64,000 bases of DNA, taken from positions 42,502,943 through 42,566,942 of the forward strand of contig NC_058191.1 of the NCBI RefSeq assembly GCF_907165205.1, read 5' to 3'. Shown here in pieces: positions 23,469 to 35,000 of the stretch. How positions within the stretch are numbered: position 1 is the stretch's first letter; each line of letters starts with the position of its first letter. This DNA is from Coccinella septempunctata (Eukaryota; Arthropoda; Insecta; Coleoptera; Coccinellidae). The notes below the pieces were generated by a model that saw only the letters and a list, made by a program, of their open reading frames with translations, had not been told where the DNA came from and made no database searches. The translations under genes and the position numbers were made by a program.

Positions 23469-26400
23469 TCATTGATATTCTTTCGAAAATGCGATCTGAA
23501 GTAATGGTATCACAGCAATTGAAGAGAGATCGGCCAGAACAGCTTCCAAATTTTGTAATGTCGTGACTTTGTAGAGATTTTCTTTGCGGAAGATCAATAT
23601 AACAACGGCAAGCATTGGTATAATCTCCAAGGAGTCGTAGGCTAAGATAATATCCCATAAAGTGAGGAGTTGTTCAGGATTTAAATGTCCACTGAATGCT
23701 CTCATAATCCATTTGATTACGATCCTCAATCTGAAAAAGTAAGATAAAATGCGATGAAAACTTAATTATGGTGGTTGTAAGGCATCAATAAATTCGTCTT
23801 ACGGATGAATATGACACTTCTTGAAGTGATGCCACAAATTCGGTTCGTAGCACTGAAGCATCCTCTCAAACTGCAGGCATAAAGATACAATCCCTTGAGG
23901 ATGCCCACACACCCTGTGCAAGCGGTGCCAGAATCTCAAATAAAAAGCGCGGAATGTGAAGTAGAGCTGAACGGGGTCCTCGTAGAGATAACAGAAAGGA
24001 GCAGCTGTGGAAAAAAGTTTTCCTTCCTGAAAAGTTCTGCATTCCAAGATTGGAAAACCCTAAATAATAGGGTTTTTTGCTTATTTAAAGTTCTGTGTTC
24101 TCGATGTAGTTTGGAACGGATTTTGAACGGAACTGCGCAAGCGCAGATTCATTTAATCAGTTCGGAATCGTTTTCATAATCCGTTCAGGATGAACTCACC
24201 GTACATGGTAAAACCGTGAAAGGGAATCACCCCACTAGGAGGGAAAATCAAAGTATTTTCGGCAGTATTTTGTCTTCCTTTTATAACCACCTGCATGAAT
24301 CCAGGTTGCGTGGGGAGATCTTTGAGAATTTCACCATCGCGAGAAAAGCACAGCATAACCTGAAAAATGGGTTTTTTCTATGACCTTGTCATAGACTAAT
24401 AATGATATTAATCGTCTATGGCAATCAGGTATAATACCTACGTTTTTCTTACCTGGTATAAAACATCTTCGAATACAAAGTATTGATCGTCGTTTGAAGC
24501 GGTTAAATTTATGTCCTTTATTATCAGTTTGTCAATCATCAGGTCGTATTCCAAGACGTGACTCTTCAATTTTTGAAAATATTCCTTTTGCTGCAAAAAT
24601 TATTAGTTTGAATGAAATAATCTATGTCCGTTTGTAGCAACCATTGAACTCAATGAAAACTCATATAGTTCAATGGCAGCACAGAATTGAACGCGCTGAG
24701 AGACAAGAACCCTTTCTCTATGGTTGATTGTAGCCGGCATTTAATGGCACTGATTCGAATAGTCTGGACGAGACTTTACATATCTCGGCATTGACTGGTT
24801 ACAGTTTTACATTAAATCGAAACTACTCCTACGCTACACCAAGACTCAATTCTCACCGGTTGCTTCACCTCCGAACCCAAGATCAGCGCCCAAATTTTGG
24901 ACCTCAAACATCTCGGGCTTCCTTTCTTTAGGTATTCTTGAGCCACCGGGGCGTAGTTTTTCTCCAGCACCTTTTCTCCCATCGCTATCCTTTCCATTTC
25001 GAATGAGGCGTAATTGTTGATGGAATTCAGCGGAAAATTTACACCTAAGATTTGATCACCCCTAGCCAGTTCGACGAACACGTTTCGCTGTTAAAAAAAG
25101 GAAGTGTAGCGAACAGCGTCTGGGCTATTTGACGCTCTTGACGTGGCCGGAGCTTTAGGTCATTATTTCGAATTCAGATTATTTATCCTATTTTACTCAC
25201 CAATTCGTCCAAGTTTTTAACTCTGAGCGGAATTTGAGCGAATTCCCAATACTCGTCTATTCTGGAAAGGAATAACTTTAGCTTTTTGAGAATATTGGAG
25301 AATTCTGGAAGATACTCACTGAACCTACTTACGTTTCAAAGGTATTCGAAATAGGCCCTTTTAAATTCAGCAGAACTTCTAGAAAATCTTTGGGCGCGTA
25401 GACAGGTCTGTATTTTGAAATATTCACCTGAAAATTCCATTTTATTCTTTCCACGCTAGAGTATATTCAATAATTTCAGTCATACATTGAGGGTACAAAG
25501 GTAATACTCGCCCTTCACTTCACGCAGTTGGAAATTAGTGTTTCGAATAGTGAAATTTGCATTTTGGAATAAACCAAAGACTACCAGATGGATTCATAAA
25601 TACCTCGTAGTTGCTCAGCTCGTTCCACTTGTTCAACAGCTCGTCCATGTCGGTTTGAGTCCTGATTTTGACCAGGCTGATACCCAGCTCGTTGCTCATC
25701 GAGTTGAGCGACTTGTGTATCCTTCGGTCCCAGTGAATTTGTGCTTTTCTGAAAAACGCGTCGTAAGGTGACAAAACCTCCCTCTTCTTGTACTTGAGCC
25801 AGTGGTAAATGTTGTTTTTGATCTCCGATTCCAAGCCGTTCATTTTCATGGACTTCAGGAGGGTTTCCTTGAAATTTTCGTATTTTACCGTGGGCGAAGC
25901 CACCAGTTTCTGGAAGAACACGACAGAAACTCGTTAGATAAATTTTGACGTGGGGAATTCACAGAATCGGAAATCGAAATTTCTGTTTTTCATGACCCTG
26001 GAAACCAGAGTTAACCATAGACTTATAATACATTGAAAGTCTATGGAATTAACGTTCCGTACTGTGTGCCCTAAACATAGACATAGACATGGACTGTGCC
26101 TTCCCTTTATATCTATGCATGAAATACGGTCAAAAAAAGTGACAGAGAGAAAAACACGTCGGGAATGCAGTTGTCTTTTTCTAGAATTTTGATTGGACTA
26201 CACTCACCTCTATGTGAACAAAAAAGAGAAAGGTATGTCCCGACGAGCTTTTCTCTCTTTCTAATAAATAGCCAATTTCATGCTGGCATTGCTCAGTCCA
26301 TGTCTCTATGTCTATGGCCCTAAATTAATGCAACAAAATTTGGTCACAGATTCTCGAGACAAAATTTGGCCCCCTTTTTTTACTTTTGCCAGGAGACCCC

Positions 26401-26586
26401 CTCTTTCGGAGTTAGAGCCTCCTGAATTTCGCCCCTAAAAATAATCTAACCGACAGATGAAGATAAAAGATACTTAAAAGATACCTGAAGATTATTATAG
26501 AATTCCGGGTAAAAAGGGGCTCTCTTCATTTCCTCACAGATTTTGAGTGTCATGTGATGAATACTATTCTCTTTAGACTCGTCCAT
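23469..26586 (-). CDS. TBC1D19: TBC1 domain family member 19
   Basis: TBC (Rab GTPase-activating-like) protein. Exons: 26485-26586, 25604-25909, 25333-25427, 25201-25261, 24857-25087, 24453-24590, 24200-24359, 23803-24004, 23469-23730; joined 518 aa against about 526 in human. Recognised blocks: KSLNSMSNELGISL, LLNKWNELSNYE, YRPVYAPKDFLEVLLNL, KKGSPRCLRSKIWALILG (TBC start), TASNDDQYFVFEDVLYQVML, FPPSGVIPFHGFTMY, HPQGIVSLCLQFE, WIMRAFSGHL, LLTLWDIILAYDS and a final AVLADLSSIAVIPLLQIAF. The TBC domain covers roughly residues 200-480. The usual arginine-finger position reads IIKDINL, with Leu where active TBC proteins have Arg, so GAP activity is doubtful. The large intron 26... to 25909 holds a fold-back repeat. 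Confidence 0.94.
26015..26318. repeat. nested fold-back repeat in TBC1D19 intron 1
   Basis: ccatagactt (26015-26024) pairs with aagtctatgg (26037-26046). A second, larger inverted pair is catagacatagacatggact at about 26076 against agtccatgtctctatgtcta at about 26294-26314. Inside it, gagagaaaaacacgtcggga (about 26145) pairs imperfectly with tcccgacgagcttttctctc (about 26237). There is no ORF. It looks like a non-autonomous fold-back element. Confidence 0.65.
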
Positions 26587-27823
26587 TTTCAACGAAAAAT
26601 GGTAACACACTGATTAGGTTGATGATACTCATATTCTTAGCAACCGCTTATTATCGATCAAACATTCTTGAAGAACTTGAAATGTGGAAGCTATTCAGTA
26701 AATAGAGTTCCATTTTTAGAATATTTATGATTTTTCATTCTTTGATTCTGTTTCCAACTCTATGTTTTTGGCTGATTAAAAAAAAACTCGTAAACAGCGG
26801 CTTTCAAAGAGCTTTGTTAGTCTAGTCGACGATCAGTGTTCAATCAGGTATCTATTGAAGTAATTTGGGGATTCAGCCTGGGACAGCAGTGTTGATTCTC
26901 CGATCAAGGATCAAAAAGGCCCGTTTTAGTACTGGTATAAGAAGAGTCTGTGGTTTAAGTACCACCACGAAGCAGCCTTATTTCAATCTTCTATCTTGGC
27001 TGAGGCGATCAAACTCGACTTCTTGGAGTTTTTTTGGAATATTGATTCATTATTGTACCCATAGATGATTCTCCCTTTCCTGAATTGAGTAAAAATAATC
27101 GAACTGACTTAGGAAAGCTGAAGCAGAACCAAAATAGTATATCTATGATCGATCTACTCTTTCTCTAAATCTCTATATGATTCGTTTCAACGCCTGAATT
27201 CTGAAATCGAAAAACGTGCTTCAGTAATCCAGGATTGCGAGCTGTCATTATTATTTGTGTTCTGTGGCTGTCATTGTCAAATCACCGCTGAAAGAATGGC
27301 GTCAAATCATCTTGACAAAGAGAAACCAGAAACCTGAACACGTTGGAGTCGATTAAATTTCGCTCTACTATGCTGCTAGCAGGTTGTCTAGGTCCTAGGT
27401 CTGCTAGTTGCAACTAGCAACAGGAATACATCAAATACATGCCCCTTCCACTGTTATCGGGTTCATGTCCTCTTTTCACAAACTCTCAGACGCATGAAAC
27501 TCACTGTGAACTGCGCATTTGCACAACAGGCATTCACCGTTAACGTTCTGTGTGAGACCGTGAACTGCAACTGAAATATAAAAATAACCGACTCAATTCC
27601 ATCAATTTTTATTCCCGCGTTTACTCTAATCGCGAATAGTTTTAGTATTTCTTATTTTGTTATATTTTTCATTAGTTTCGGGTAGTGGCGATCAAACAGC
27701 TGGGACAGCATGCATGCATTCAGCCATCGTGCCCAAACAGAGTGAGGCGTGAGGCGGGAATTTAGACAGGTCCGTATCGAGTGAAATTTTTGTGCTGGTT
27801 CCGTTGTGTTGCACTTTTTGATA
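26587..27823. promoter_or_regulatory. divergent spacer between TBC1D19 and the THAP gene
   Basis: A 1.2-kb head-to-head region that must hold the promoters of both genes. I see no TATA box in a convincing place and no repeat. No coding exon is supported. Confidence 0.35.
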
Positions 27824-28957
27824 ATGGTGAAGTGCTCGTTGAAATACTGCCTGCGAAATGCGAGTACGGACATGGGGATTAGCTTCTTCCGGTTTCCCGT
27901 TGAATCGGCTAGGTGAGGAACAATAAGCTTAGATAGAGAATGAATGGAATAAAATCAACAAGGGATGTGTTTATACACTATATAAATTTAATTTTTTACT
28001 CCTCTTTGCAAAGAGGAGGCATATGAGCACATGTGCTCATATGTTTTTTATTTCTTTATAAATGTCATGTTAATGGTGCCTAGTTTCATGTTTACAAATT
28101 TTATTTTTCTATGTGCACTTACCCTTTCATATCTTGAGTATAACCATAACCAGTTCTGCCATTCATATTGAATCGATTCATACTTTTTTGAACCAATGAG
28201 AGTGATGAGAATGTATGACGTCACACGATTATTTAAGGGCGGGCATTTTAAATAGCTTTGCAATCGTCTTTTAGTTTAAATGTTGCCACCTTATCCTAAA
28301 TTGGCAATTCATCGATAAATTAACATTGCAGATGCGACGAATGGCTGAGAGCTTTAGGTCGGCCTGATTTGCAAGGAATCAACGCGGAAAAGCTCCATCA
28401 TTCCAAATACAGGGTGTGCGGCGTACACTTTCACAACAGTAGTTTTTCGTCAATGCTGCTGAATCGTTTGAAGAAAGACGCGGTACCTACCAACTTTCCT
28501 GTTCGTAAGTAACAATTGTGCCTACCCTACACAGCAAAGATTATAGATTTAGAACTTTATAATCTTTACCTTACAGTATTGTGGTAGAAGGCAGTGAGAA
28601 TTAGGGGTGATTCATCTGACTGTTTGTTTCAGAGGCTAGGCCTGGACCTTTTTTCGTTGGCGACGCTAACGAATTGGAGAAGATGATGTTGCTTTCATCG
28701 GGTGAGCGAATATTTGTTCATTATTTATGAGATATGAGATATAAACAATATTATTATGGTCTCAACAAGTCTAACTAGCCGATCTGGCAATTAGAAAGCG
28801 CGCCGATGCTTTAACTATAGTTGCTATCGCTAACGTTGCTTATTTTATTTACAAAATCATCGAATTGCAAATGGTGTTCTATTTCAGAGGTTAATTTTAT
28901 CTTGAATCTTGTAGATATAATATCAAAAAACCCAATGGGTGAATGCGGAAACATTAG
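27824..28957 (+). CDS. THAP-domain DNA-binding protein (5' part, 3' end unresolved)
   Basis: An N-terminal THAP zinc-finger DNA-binding domain, shared by P-element-type transposases and transcription factors derived from them. Exons: 27824-27912, 28332-28504, 28633-28701, and probably 28888-28957, all in one continuous frame. The C2CH ligands are visible: Cys4 and Cys9 in MVKCSLKYC, then Cys and His in RVCGVHFH. Other signature positions are also present: FFRFP, DEWLRALGR and the AVPTNFP box. Downstream, QARPGPFFVGDANELEKMML begins a linker. No further exon could be assigned safely; a downstream acceptor at about 29047 opens a frame to 29276 without known homology. It could be a THAP transcription factor or a domesticated transposase fragment. 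Intron 1 contains two adjacent perfect palindromes. Confidence 0.8.
27999..28043. repeat. two adjacent perfect palindromes
   Basis: 27999-28018 (CTCCTCTTTGCAAAGAGGAG) is a perfect 20-bp palindrome. One base later, 28020-28043 is a perfect 24-bp palindrome built around ATGAGCACATGTGCTCAT. Both sit in intron 1 of the THAP gene, in AT-rich surroundings. Neither contains a loop, so each half-site repeats exactly. Confidence 0.9.
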
Positions 28958-30194
28958 GTATTAAAGAAAGTTATTGTAATGTTCAAGTAATGCTATAAGC
29001 CTTAAAGTACGTATACAAATGTAGTTGGCTACAATTAATTACCTAGAAAGTACTTGACGGATGAAGTATTTCAAGAGAAGAAATGGAAATCAATGTTTAC
29101 TTCGAATAGGGCATTATCTTTGGTCTTTGGAAGGAACTTTTGGAAGCAGCATGTATGGATGTATCAGAAAAAGATATACCTCCTTGGGGGGTACCTACCC
29201 TCCATACTTATCAGAACTAAAAAACAAAATTGTCTTGGCAACTCTATGTGTACTTCGGTTTTTTATGTTGGAGAGTAAAAAATGCAGACTATTGACTCTC
29301 GCAAGTGTCAGTTGTCAAATTTGCATAGCTTACTTAACGACGAATTTTCTGGAGCTGAAATTGCGAGGGTCTGAATGATGATTTCTCTGGGGTAGAGAGG
29401 GTTCAATACAGCAGACATCTCCCGCAGACCCTCCCACGTCCCGTTCGATACCGCCTGCCGGTCCAGACACCAACTCAAGGTTCACCTAGTTCGTGCGAGA
29501 TCATCACCAGCATTGATAATATAATTGATATTCAACATTGCTGGATTTACAAGCTTCCAAACTACCTATCACGAGAACTAGTCACAAATACTCATGTTCG
29601 GTCAATCATTTACACTAACGATCCTCACAGTTTGATTTCGATTCACTTATTTTGATGATCGATAATCGAACTAAAGAAAAATCATATTGTTATATTTTCA
29701 GAAGCTAATTTAGAATGAATGAATCACGAAAAATGTAATAGTTCTCCATATAATACATGTTATTCCCAAATTAGCCCAGAAGTTGGTCTTTAATGACTGA
29801 TGAGTGAATCATCAAACTTTTCTGTCGAGATAATACAGACTCAAGATAATCTAGCCCTCTAAAATCAGAAGATTTGATAATAAGGCAAGGTTAACGCCGA
29901 AATGGCTATGAATAGAAATACAAGAGAAATTGGACTAGCAGATATCCAAATTTCTGATCCATCGACCCCATCGCTGGACGAGTTATGCGGTACTGATCAG
30001 CTCCAATAATAGCGAAAGCGGTCTATCCTGACTCTACTTCGATAGCGGCAGATTCTCTATGATTAACTCAGAATATTTTTATAGCATCTTGTCATTGGCA
30101 AAAAAAACGGGAAAAATGTAGGATTTGACATAATATGACCAATGTACACATGCGCAATTTGTATATGGGATATCTGAGTATTATGTAAGCACTA

Positions 30195-30208
30195 GCGCCA
30201 CCTGGCGG
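30195..30208. promoter_or_regulatory. CTCF-like site candidate
   Basis: GCGCCACCTGGCGG differs at about one position from the degenerate CTCF core written in this orientation (SYGCCMYCTRSTGG). It is also a near-palindrome (CGCCA..TGGCG). It stands at the edge of a GC-richer patch in AT-rich DNA. The match is by eye; binding is only an inference. Confidence 0.3.
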
Positions 30209-30874
30209 AATTCGGACGAAATGCCGAAACAGTTGCTCAGAAATGAAGTTGAAAGTTCGAATCATTCATCTCCAAAGTTACGATTTGTTTCGAATTCCCG
30301 ACTTTATCTGAGAATTGACATATTCGCAAACGTCAATTACCGACGAATTCGTGTCATCATTCCGTGCGACCCGGACATGGAATGTCATTGTAGTGTGCGT
30401 CTGCGCATGCGTTAATTATGCGGTTTCTGAACACGTACACGCCAACGCTCCATGTTGCTACGACGAGCAAACGAGTGATGACCTTGAAAACCCAACTACG
30501 TCGAACCTCAGAAAGAGAGAGACGGAGAAGGATATTACATTTATCGCGGCCTACTACGTCGTCCGCTCTCCCGATGCGACGAATATCGACTGGTCGACTC
30601 GATACTTATTTCCGTCCCTTGGCAACAGATCATTTGGGTGTACCTTACGTACGTCGAAGTATGATTCGTACGATCTAGTTCCCGCTTTTCTGAATCAAGA
30701 ATGCGTTCTTGCGAGAAAGAAGATTTGTTTGAAAAAAACTTCTTTTTCATGTTTAAAATCGACCACTACTGTTTTATTGTCGATAAACAATGAAAAATTC
30801 AATATGTTCTCCAAATTTTGGAATTGGAGTTTGGGGTTCGAACCCGATTCGAATGAGGCGGGACTTCTTCGTCG

Positions 30875-30897
30875 GTCTGACGTTAGCAACGTCAGAC
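30875..30897. repeat. perfect 10-bp stem with 3-nt loop
   Basis: gtctgacgtt (30875-30884), loop agc, aacgtcagac (30888-30897). Each arm holds a TGACGTT half (CRE-like). It lies at the end of the GC-richer patch between the THAP gene and ADD1. Confidence 0.75.
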
Positions 30898-32043
30898 ATC
30901 AAAAATTTTCAATAAAAACAATAACCATTCAACATTATACCTATATTTAGCGCCTTTTTGCATGCATATGACAGTTTATTGGATTTAGGCAAAGCTGATT
31001 TACAATTTCACATTTCTTTCATTCCCGAAAAACGTCATTTGGAAGATTATTTTAATGATATGTATTTATTGAATTTCGAAAACATGATTTTTCCTTTGTT
31101 TTAAAAAAATTCGTTTATTGAAACTTCAAACATCATTTCTGGGGGTGTTGTAGACAAATGTAATTTCATTTTCTATCAAATTTGTTTGCTAATGAAGAAT
31201 TTTTTGATGTAATTTGGGGTCAATGCGACATTCTAGGACTGATTGATATTTTTCAATATCAGAATATCGAAAATTTTTGGCTAATTCACTTTTTTGTGAA
31301 TGCAAAGAACGCAGGCTCGTGATAAATACTTTTTCTCTCAAGAAAAGTGTGTACACAGTCAATTTATTGACCGTATCAAAATTTCGTTACCACTGATTAT
31401 AATAACGTTCTTGAGTTGTTGGTACTCATCAGGACATCCTTTTTCCCAAAATCTGATTGGACTGCAGTTGTGTGACGTAATTGTATGGTGAGACGGAGAG
31501 AGGTAGTGTAATTGGACTGGCCGGAGTAAGTCACGACCTACGTCTCAAATTTCTTGTTGAACTAAACTTCTTTCTACGTTCAGTGCCATGATAGCGTGAA
31601 GTGTTGGGTGTTTCGAGAATTCCATTTTGGATGGAATACATTAATTTTTTGCAAATTCGACAGCGAAAAAGTGAATTTAACTTGCACAGGTCCGATTTAC
31701 CACGTTTTACTTGAGGCAATACGAAATGCAAGTTGCCTATGGTTGTCATCCTGTCATTGAGGTTCAACTGTTACAACATTAAGACATAAATCAAAATTTA
31801 CGAATTTTGATTCTGTTGTATTTGCGCCTGTGTGTCACATATTTTGAAAGGAATAACTTGATACCAAGATTTCCACGCTTGTCAGTAGTTTTTGTAGCGA
31901 GTTCACGAGGGGAACCGAAGTTGTCATTTCGTTTCGCGGTTAACCTTACTCATATAATGATGTTTACATGAAAGAGCTCAAATATTATTGAATTTTATAT
32001 TTACTTTATCCTGATATTTTAAAGGCTGTGTTAGTAAGAAAAA

Positions 32044-35000
32044 ATGGATATTGATACCCGTTTGCAAGGTACAATCACAATCCCCCCCAGTTAATGCAAT
32101 CGTGACATTCAAATTTCTTTTTTTTTCCAGATAATACCTCAGAAGTTGAGAGTAAAAAGGACAATGTTGAAGATAAGGAACTCAATGAGACAAATGGTGA
32201 GAATAATTTTAATTCAGCTCGGTTCATTTTTCTTAAAAGTATTTCAAGAATCTAAATTCTAAACTTTGTTGCTAGTTTCTGACAGTGAGCAGCAAGTGAG
32301 GACTGAAAATGAAGACAGTAGAAATTCCATTGAACAAACGGATGGGAAAACAAGTGCGAAAGTGGAGTCAGAAGTTAGTAAACTTACAGATGAAAATTCC
32401 ATGACGGAAAGTTCTAAGGATGATGGAAGTATTAAGGGAACTGAAAATGAAGAAACCGATCATTCTGAAAGTAAAAAAGCTCAAAATTCTGAAAGTAACG
32501 AAACCGAAGAGTCAGAGAAGAAAGAATCTGAAAATTCTGAAAGCAAGAAAGGTCAAGATTCAGAAACGGGTAAATCTAAAAACGATCAAAGCGAAATAGT
32601 TCAGAATGGTACAAAGGAGGATGATAAAACAATGGAAATTGGTGAGTTATACTGAAATTAGTTTTTTCGCGTTATCTAATGTTTGTTTTTCAGATGAAAA
32701 TGAAGATGAAGATGATGATTTTAACCCCCTATTACTTTGTCCTGATATCTCGATGGATATAGATGAATCTCCTGTTCTAACCGGATCAACAGGTAATTTG
32801 CAAATAATTGAGTGTGTAAAATTTCTATGAATACTGTTTTCAGAACCTTCCCACTCGAATGACACCACTGATCCTAATTCCCTGTACGCGCCTTTGTTTT
32901 CAACCTTTGTGGACGAAATGACTGGAGCAGAAAGTAAGAAAATAGCGAAAATCTAAGTATTTCCCTGATTTATTTCATTTTTTAGTTTCATTCAATTTGA
33001 CGGCAGAAGAGCAACAACTGAGGGAAAGGCTGTATGGACCTAGTGAGTACTGTGAGAGAACGATTCAGAAATGGGTTGGAATTTCTTTTTAATTTTCAGA
33101 TAATCCCATTCAGTTCACGAAGATCCATTGTACCGCTTGTAACGTGCATTTGGGGAGCGCTTTAGCCGGTCAGACCAATCGTTTTGTTCATCCCCTTCTA
33201 AAAGTGTTGATATGTAAGGAATGTTACCATTTCTACACCAGCGGTGAGTTTGAGAAGGACGAGGATGGGAGTGAACTGTATTGTCGGTGGTGCGGTCAAG
33301 GGGGGCAGGTTCTATGCTGTACGATGTGTGAATTTGTGTTCTGTAAGGTGGGTCGATTTGATGTGGTTCGTTTTTGAGTAGTGTAAATCTGTTTTTCCTT
33401 TCCAGAAATGCATAAGAATCAACTTCGGACGCAAGAAGTTGACGCAGGTTAGAGACAGCGACGAATGGAAGTGTTTCAGATGCGATATATCGCAGCTCAA
33501 AGCTCTGCGAGCCATGTGCGTGGAGTTCTTCGAATACGTTCGAAAAGAGACGGCGTAAGTCCCCCATTTGCAACTGGATCGGGATCACGATAACCGGGTT
33601 GTTTTTCCACAGGCGAGCTTCAACCTACACGGATCCAGATATCGTCAACAGGGATCTCACGAATTGTTGTCAGTCGCAGAACAGGAAGCGTCAGATGGAC
33701 TCGGAGAAGGAGACCGAGAAAGAGGTGGTGAAGAGGCCGAAGAGGCGAAGACAGGAAGAAGACGATCCCGACTATAATCCTTACGCACAGCATGCTGACG
33801 AGCGTTCTAACTCTCCGATAGCCAGCACCTCGGGGGTGAAAGTTGTGGCAAACGTTCCCAAAACCCTTCCGGCCTTGCAACCCAAACCCGTTGCAGCCCG
33901 TAGCGAGGTGAGTGGACAAGCTTGTTCTGTAATTCCTTTGGTTTCGCGTCTTATACGATATAGGACGAACACCCTGTATAAGGTCGAATAAAGTCTGTGA
34001 GTATTTTTCAATGTATAATTTCCAGGTGAGTTTTATCGGTCAAAGTCCATCAGCAACCGTTCGAATTGGAAGTACAGTCATCAACGTGAAGAGTACAGGG
34101 ACTTCTGGGCAGCTGGCGAATGCCTCACCTTCGGCACCTAGAAATACAGCTATTCGAACACCAGTTCCGAACGCGAGGCCCAAACCTACGTTCACGCCGA
34201 GAAATCCAACGCAAAGTAAGTGATCAAGATGTAACTTGACCTAGTTTGACCAGCGGTTTAGCTAACGTCGAATTTATGTTTCGAAGTTTTGTCGTCCTAA
34301 CTTAACTTTGTTCAACCCCTGGTTCAGCTAATAGAATGGATTTTTCGACTCCTTGTCCACCTAATCTAACCTAATTTGTCTTAACCAAGGGTTTTTTAAC
34401 CAGGTTAGGTCTTCCAAGCGACTATTCTTCTGTTCTTCAATTGTTCCCTATGTATGGGAATCATCTCCCATAGATACATCATTAGAAATAGTCCACCTAA
34501 TCTGGTTTCACCTGTGGTTCAGCTAAAATTAAATTGATATTTTGACTCTTTGTCCACCTAAGCTAACTTAACTGGGTTAAACTCGTGGTTCAGCTAAAAT
34601 TAAATTGATATTTTGACGCTTTGTGGACGTAACCTAACCTAACTAGGTTTAACTAGTGGTTCAGCTAAAATTGAATTGATATTTCGACCCTTTGTCCACC
34701 TAAACTAACCTAACTGGGTTAAACTCGTGGTTCAGCTAAAATCTAATTGATATTTTGACTCTTTGTCCACCAAAGCTAACCTAACTAGGTTAAACTCGTG
34801 GTTCAGCTAAAATTAAATTGATATTTTGATTATTTGTCCATGTAACTTAACCTAACTGGGTTTAACTCATGGTTCAGCTAAAATTAAATTGATATTTTGA
34901 CTCGTTGTCTACGTAACCTAACCTAGCTGGATTTAACCAGTGGTTCAGCTAAAATTGAATTGACATTTCGAATCCTTGTCTACCAAATCTATCCTCTCTA

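Larger units (their letters stand above)
28958..32043. other. region between the resolved THAP exons and ADD1
   Basis: This must contain the 3' part of the THAP gene, which I cannot assign, and the ADD1 5' leader. A GC-richer stretch at 30190-30910 has a 211-codon plus-strand open frame (30315-30950) without recognisable domains. A gtaagt donor at 31525 and acceptors at about 31583 and 32036 suggest a spliced ADD1 leader. Confidence 0.4.

Noticed and set aside
31531..31767. 78-codon minus-strand frame rich in Lys/Arg/Cys.
   Set aside because: No homology; it lies opposite the presumed ADD1 leader and has no splice support.
33620..33919. Minus-strand frame of 99 codons opposite an ADD1 exon.
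   Set aside because: It is the antisense shadow of the confirmed ADD1 exon 33613-33907.
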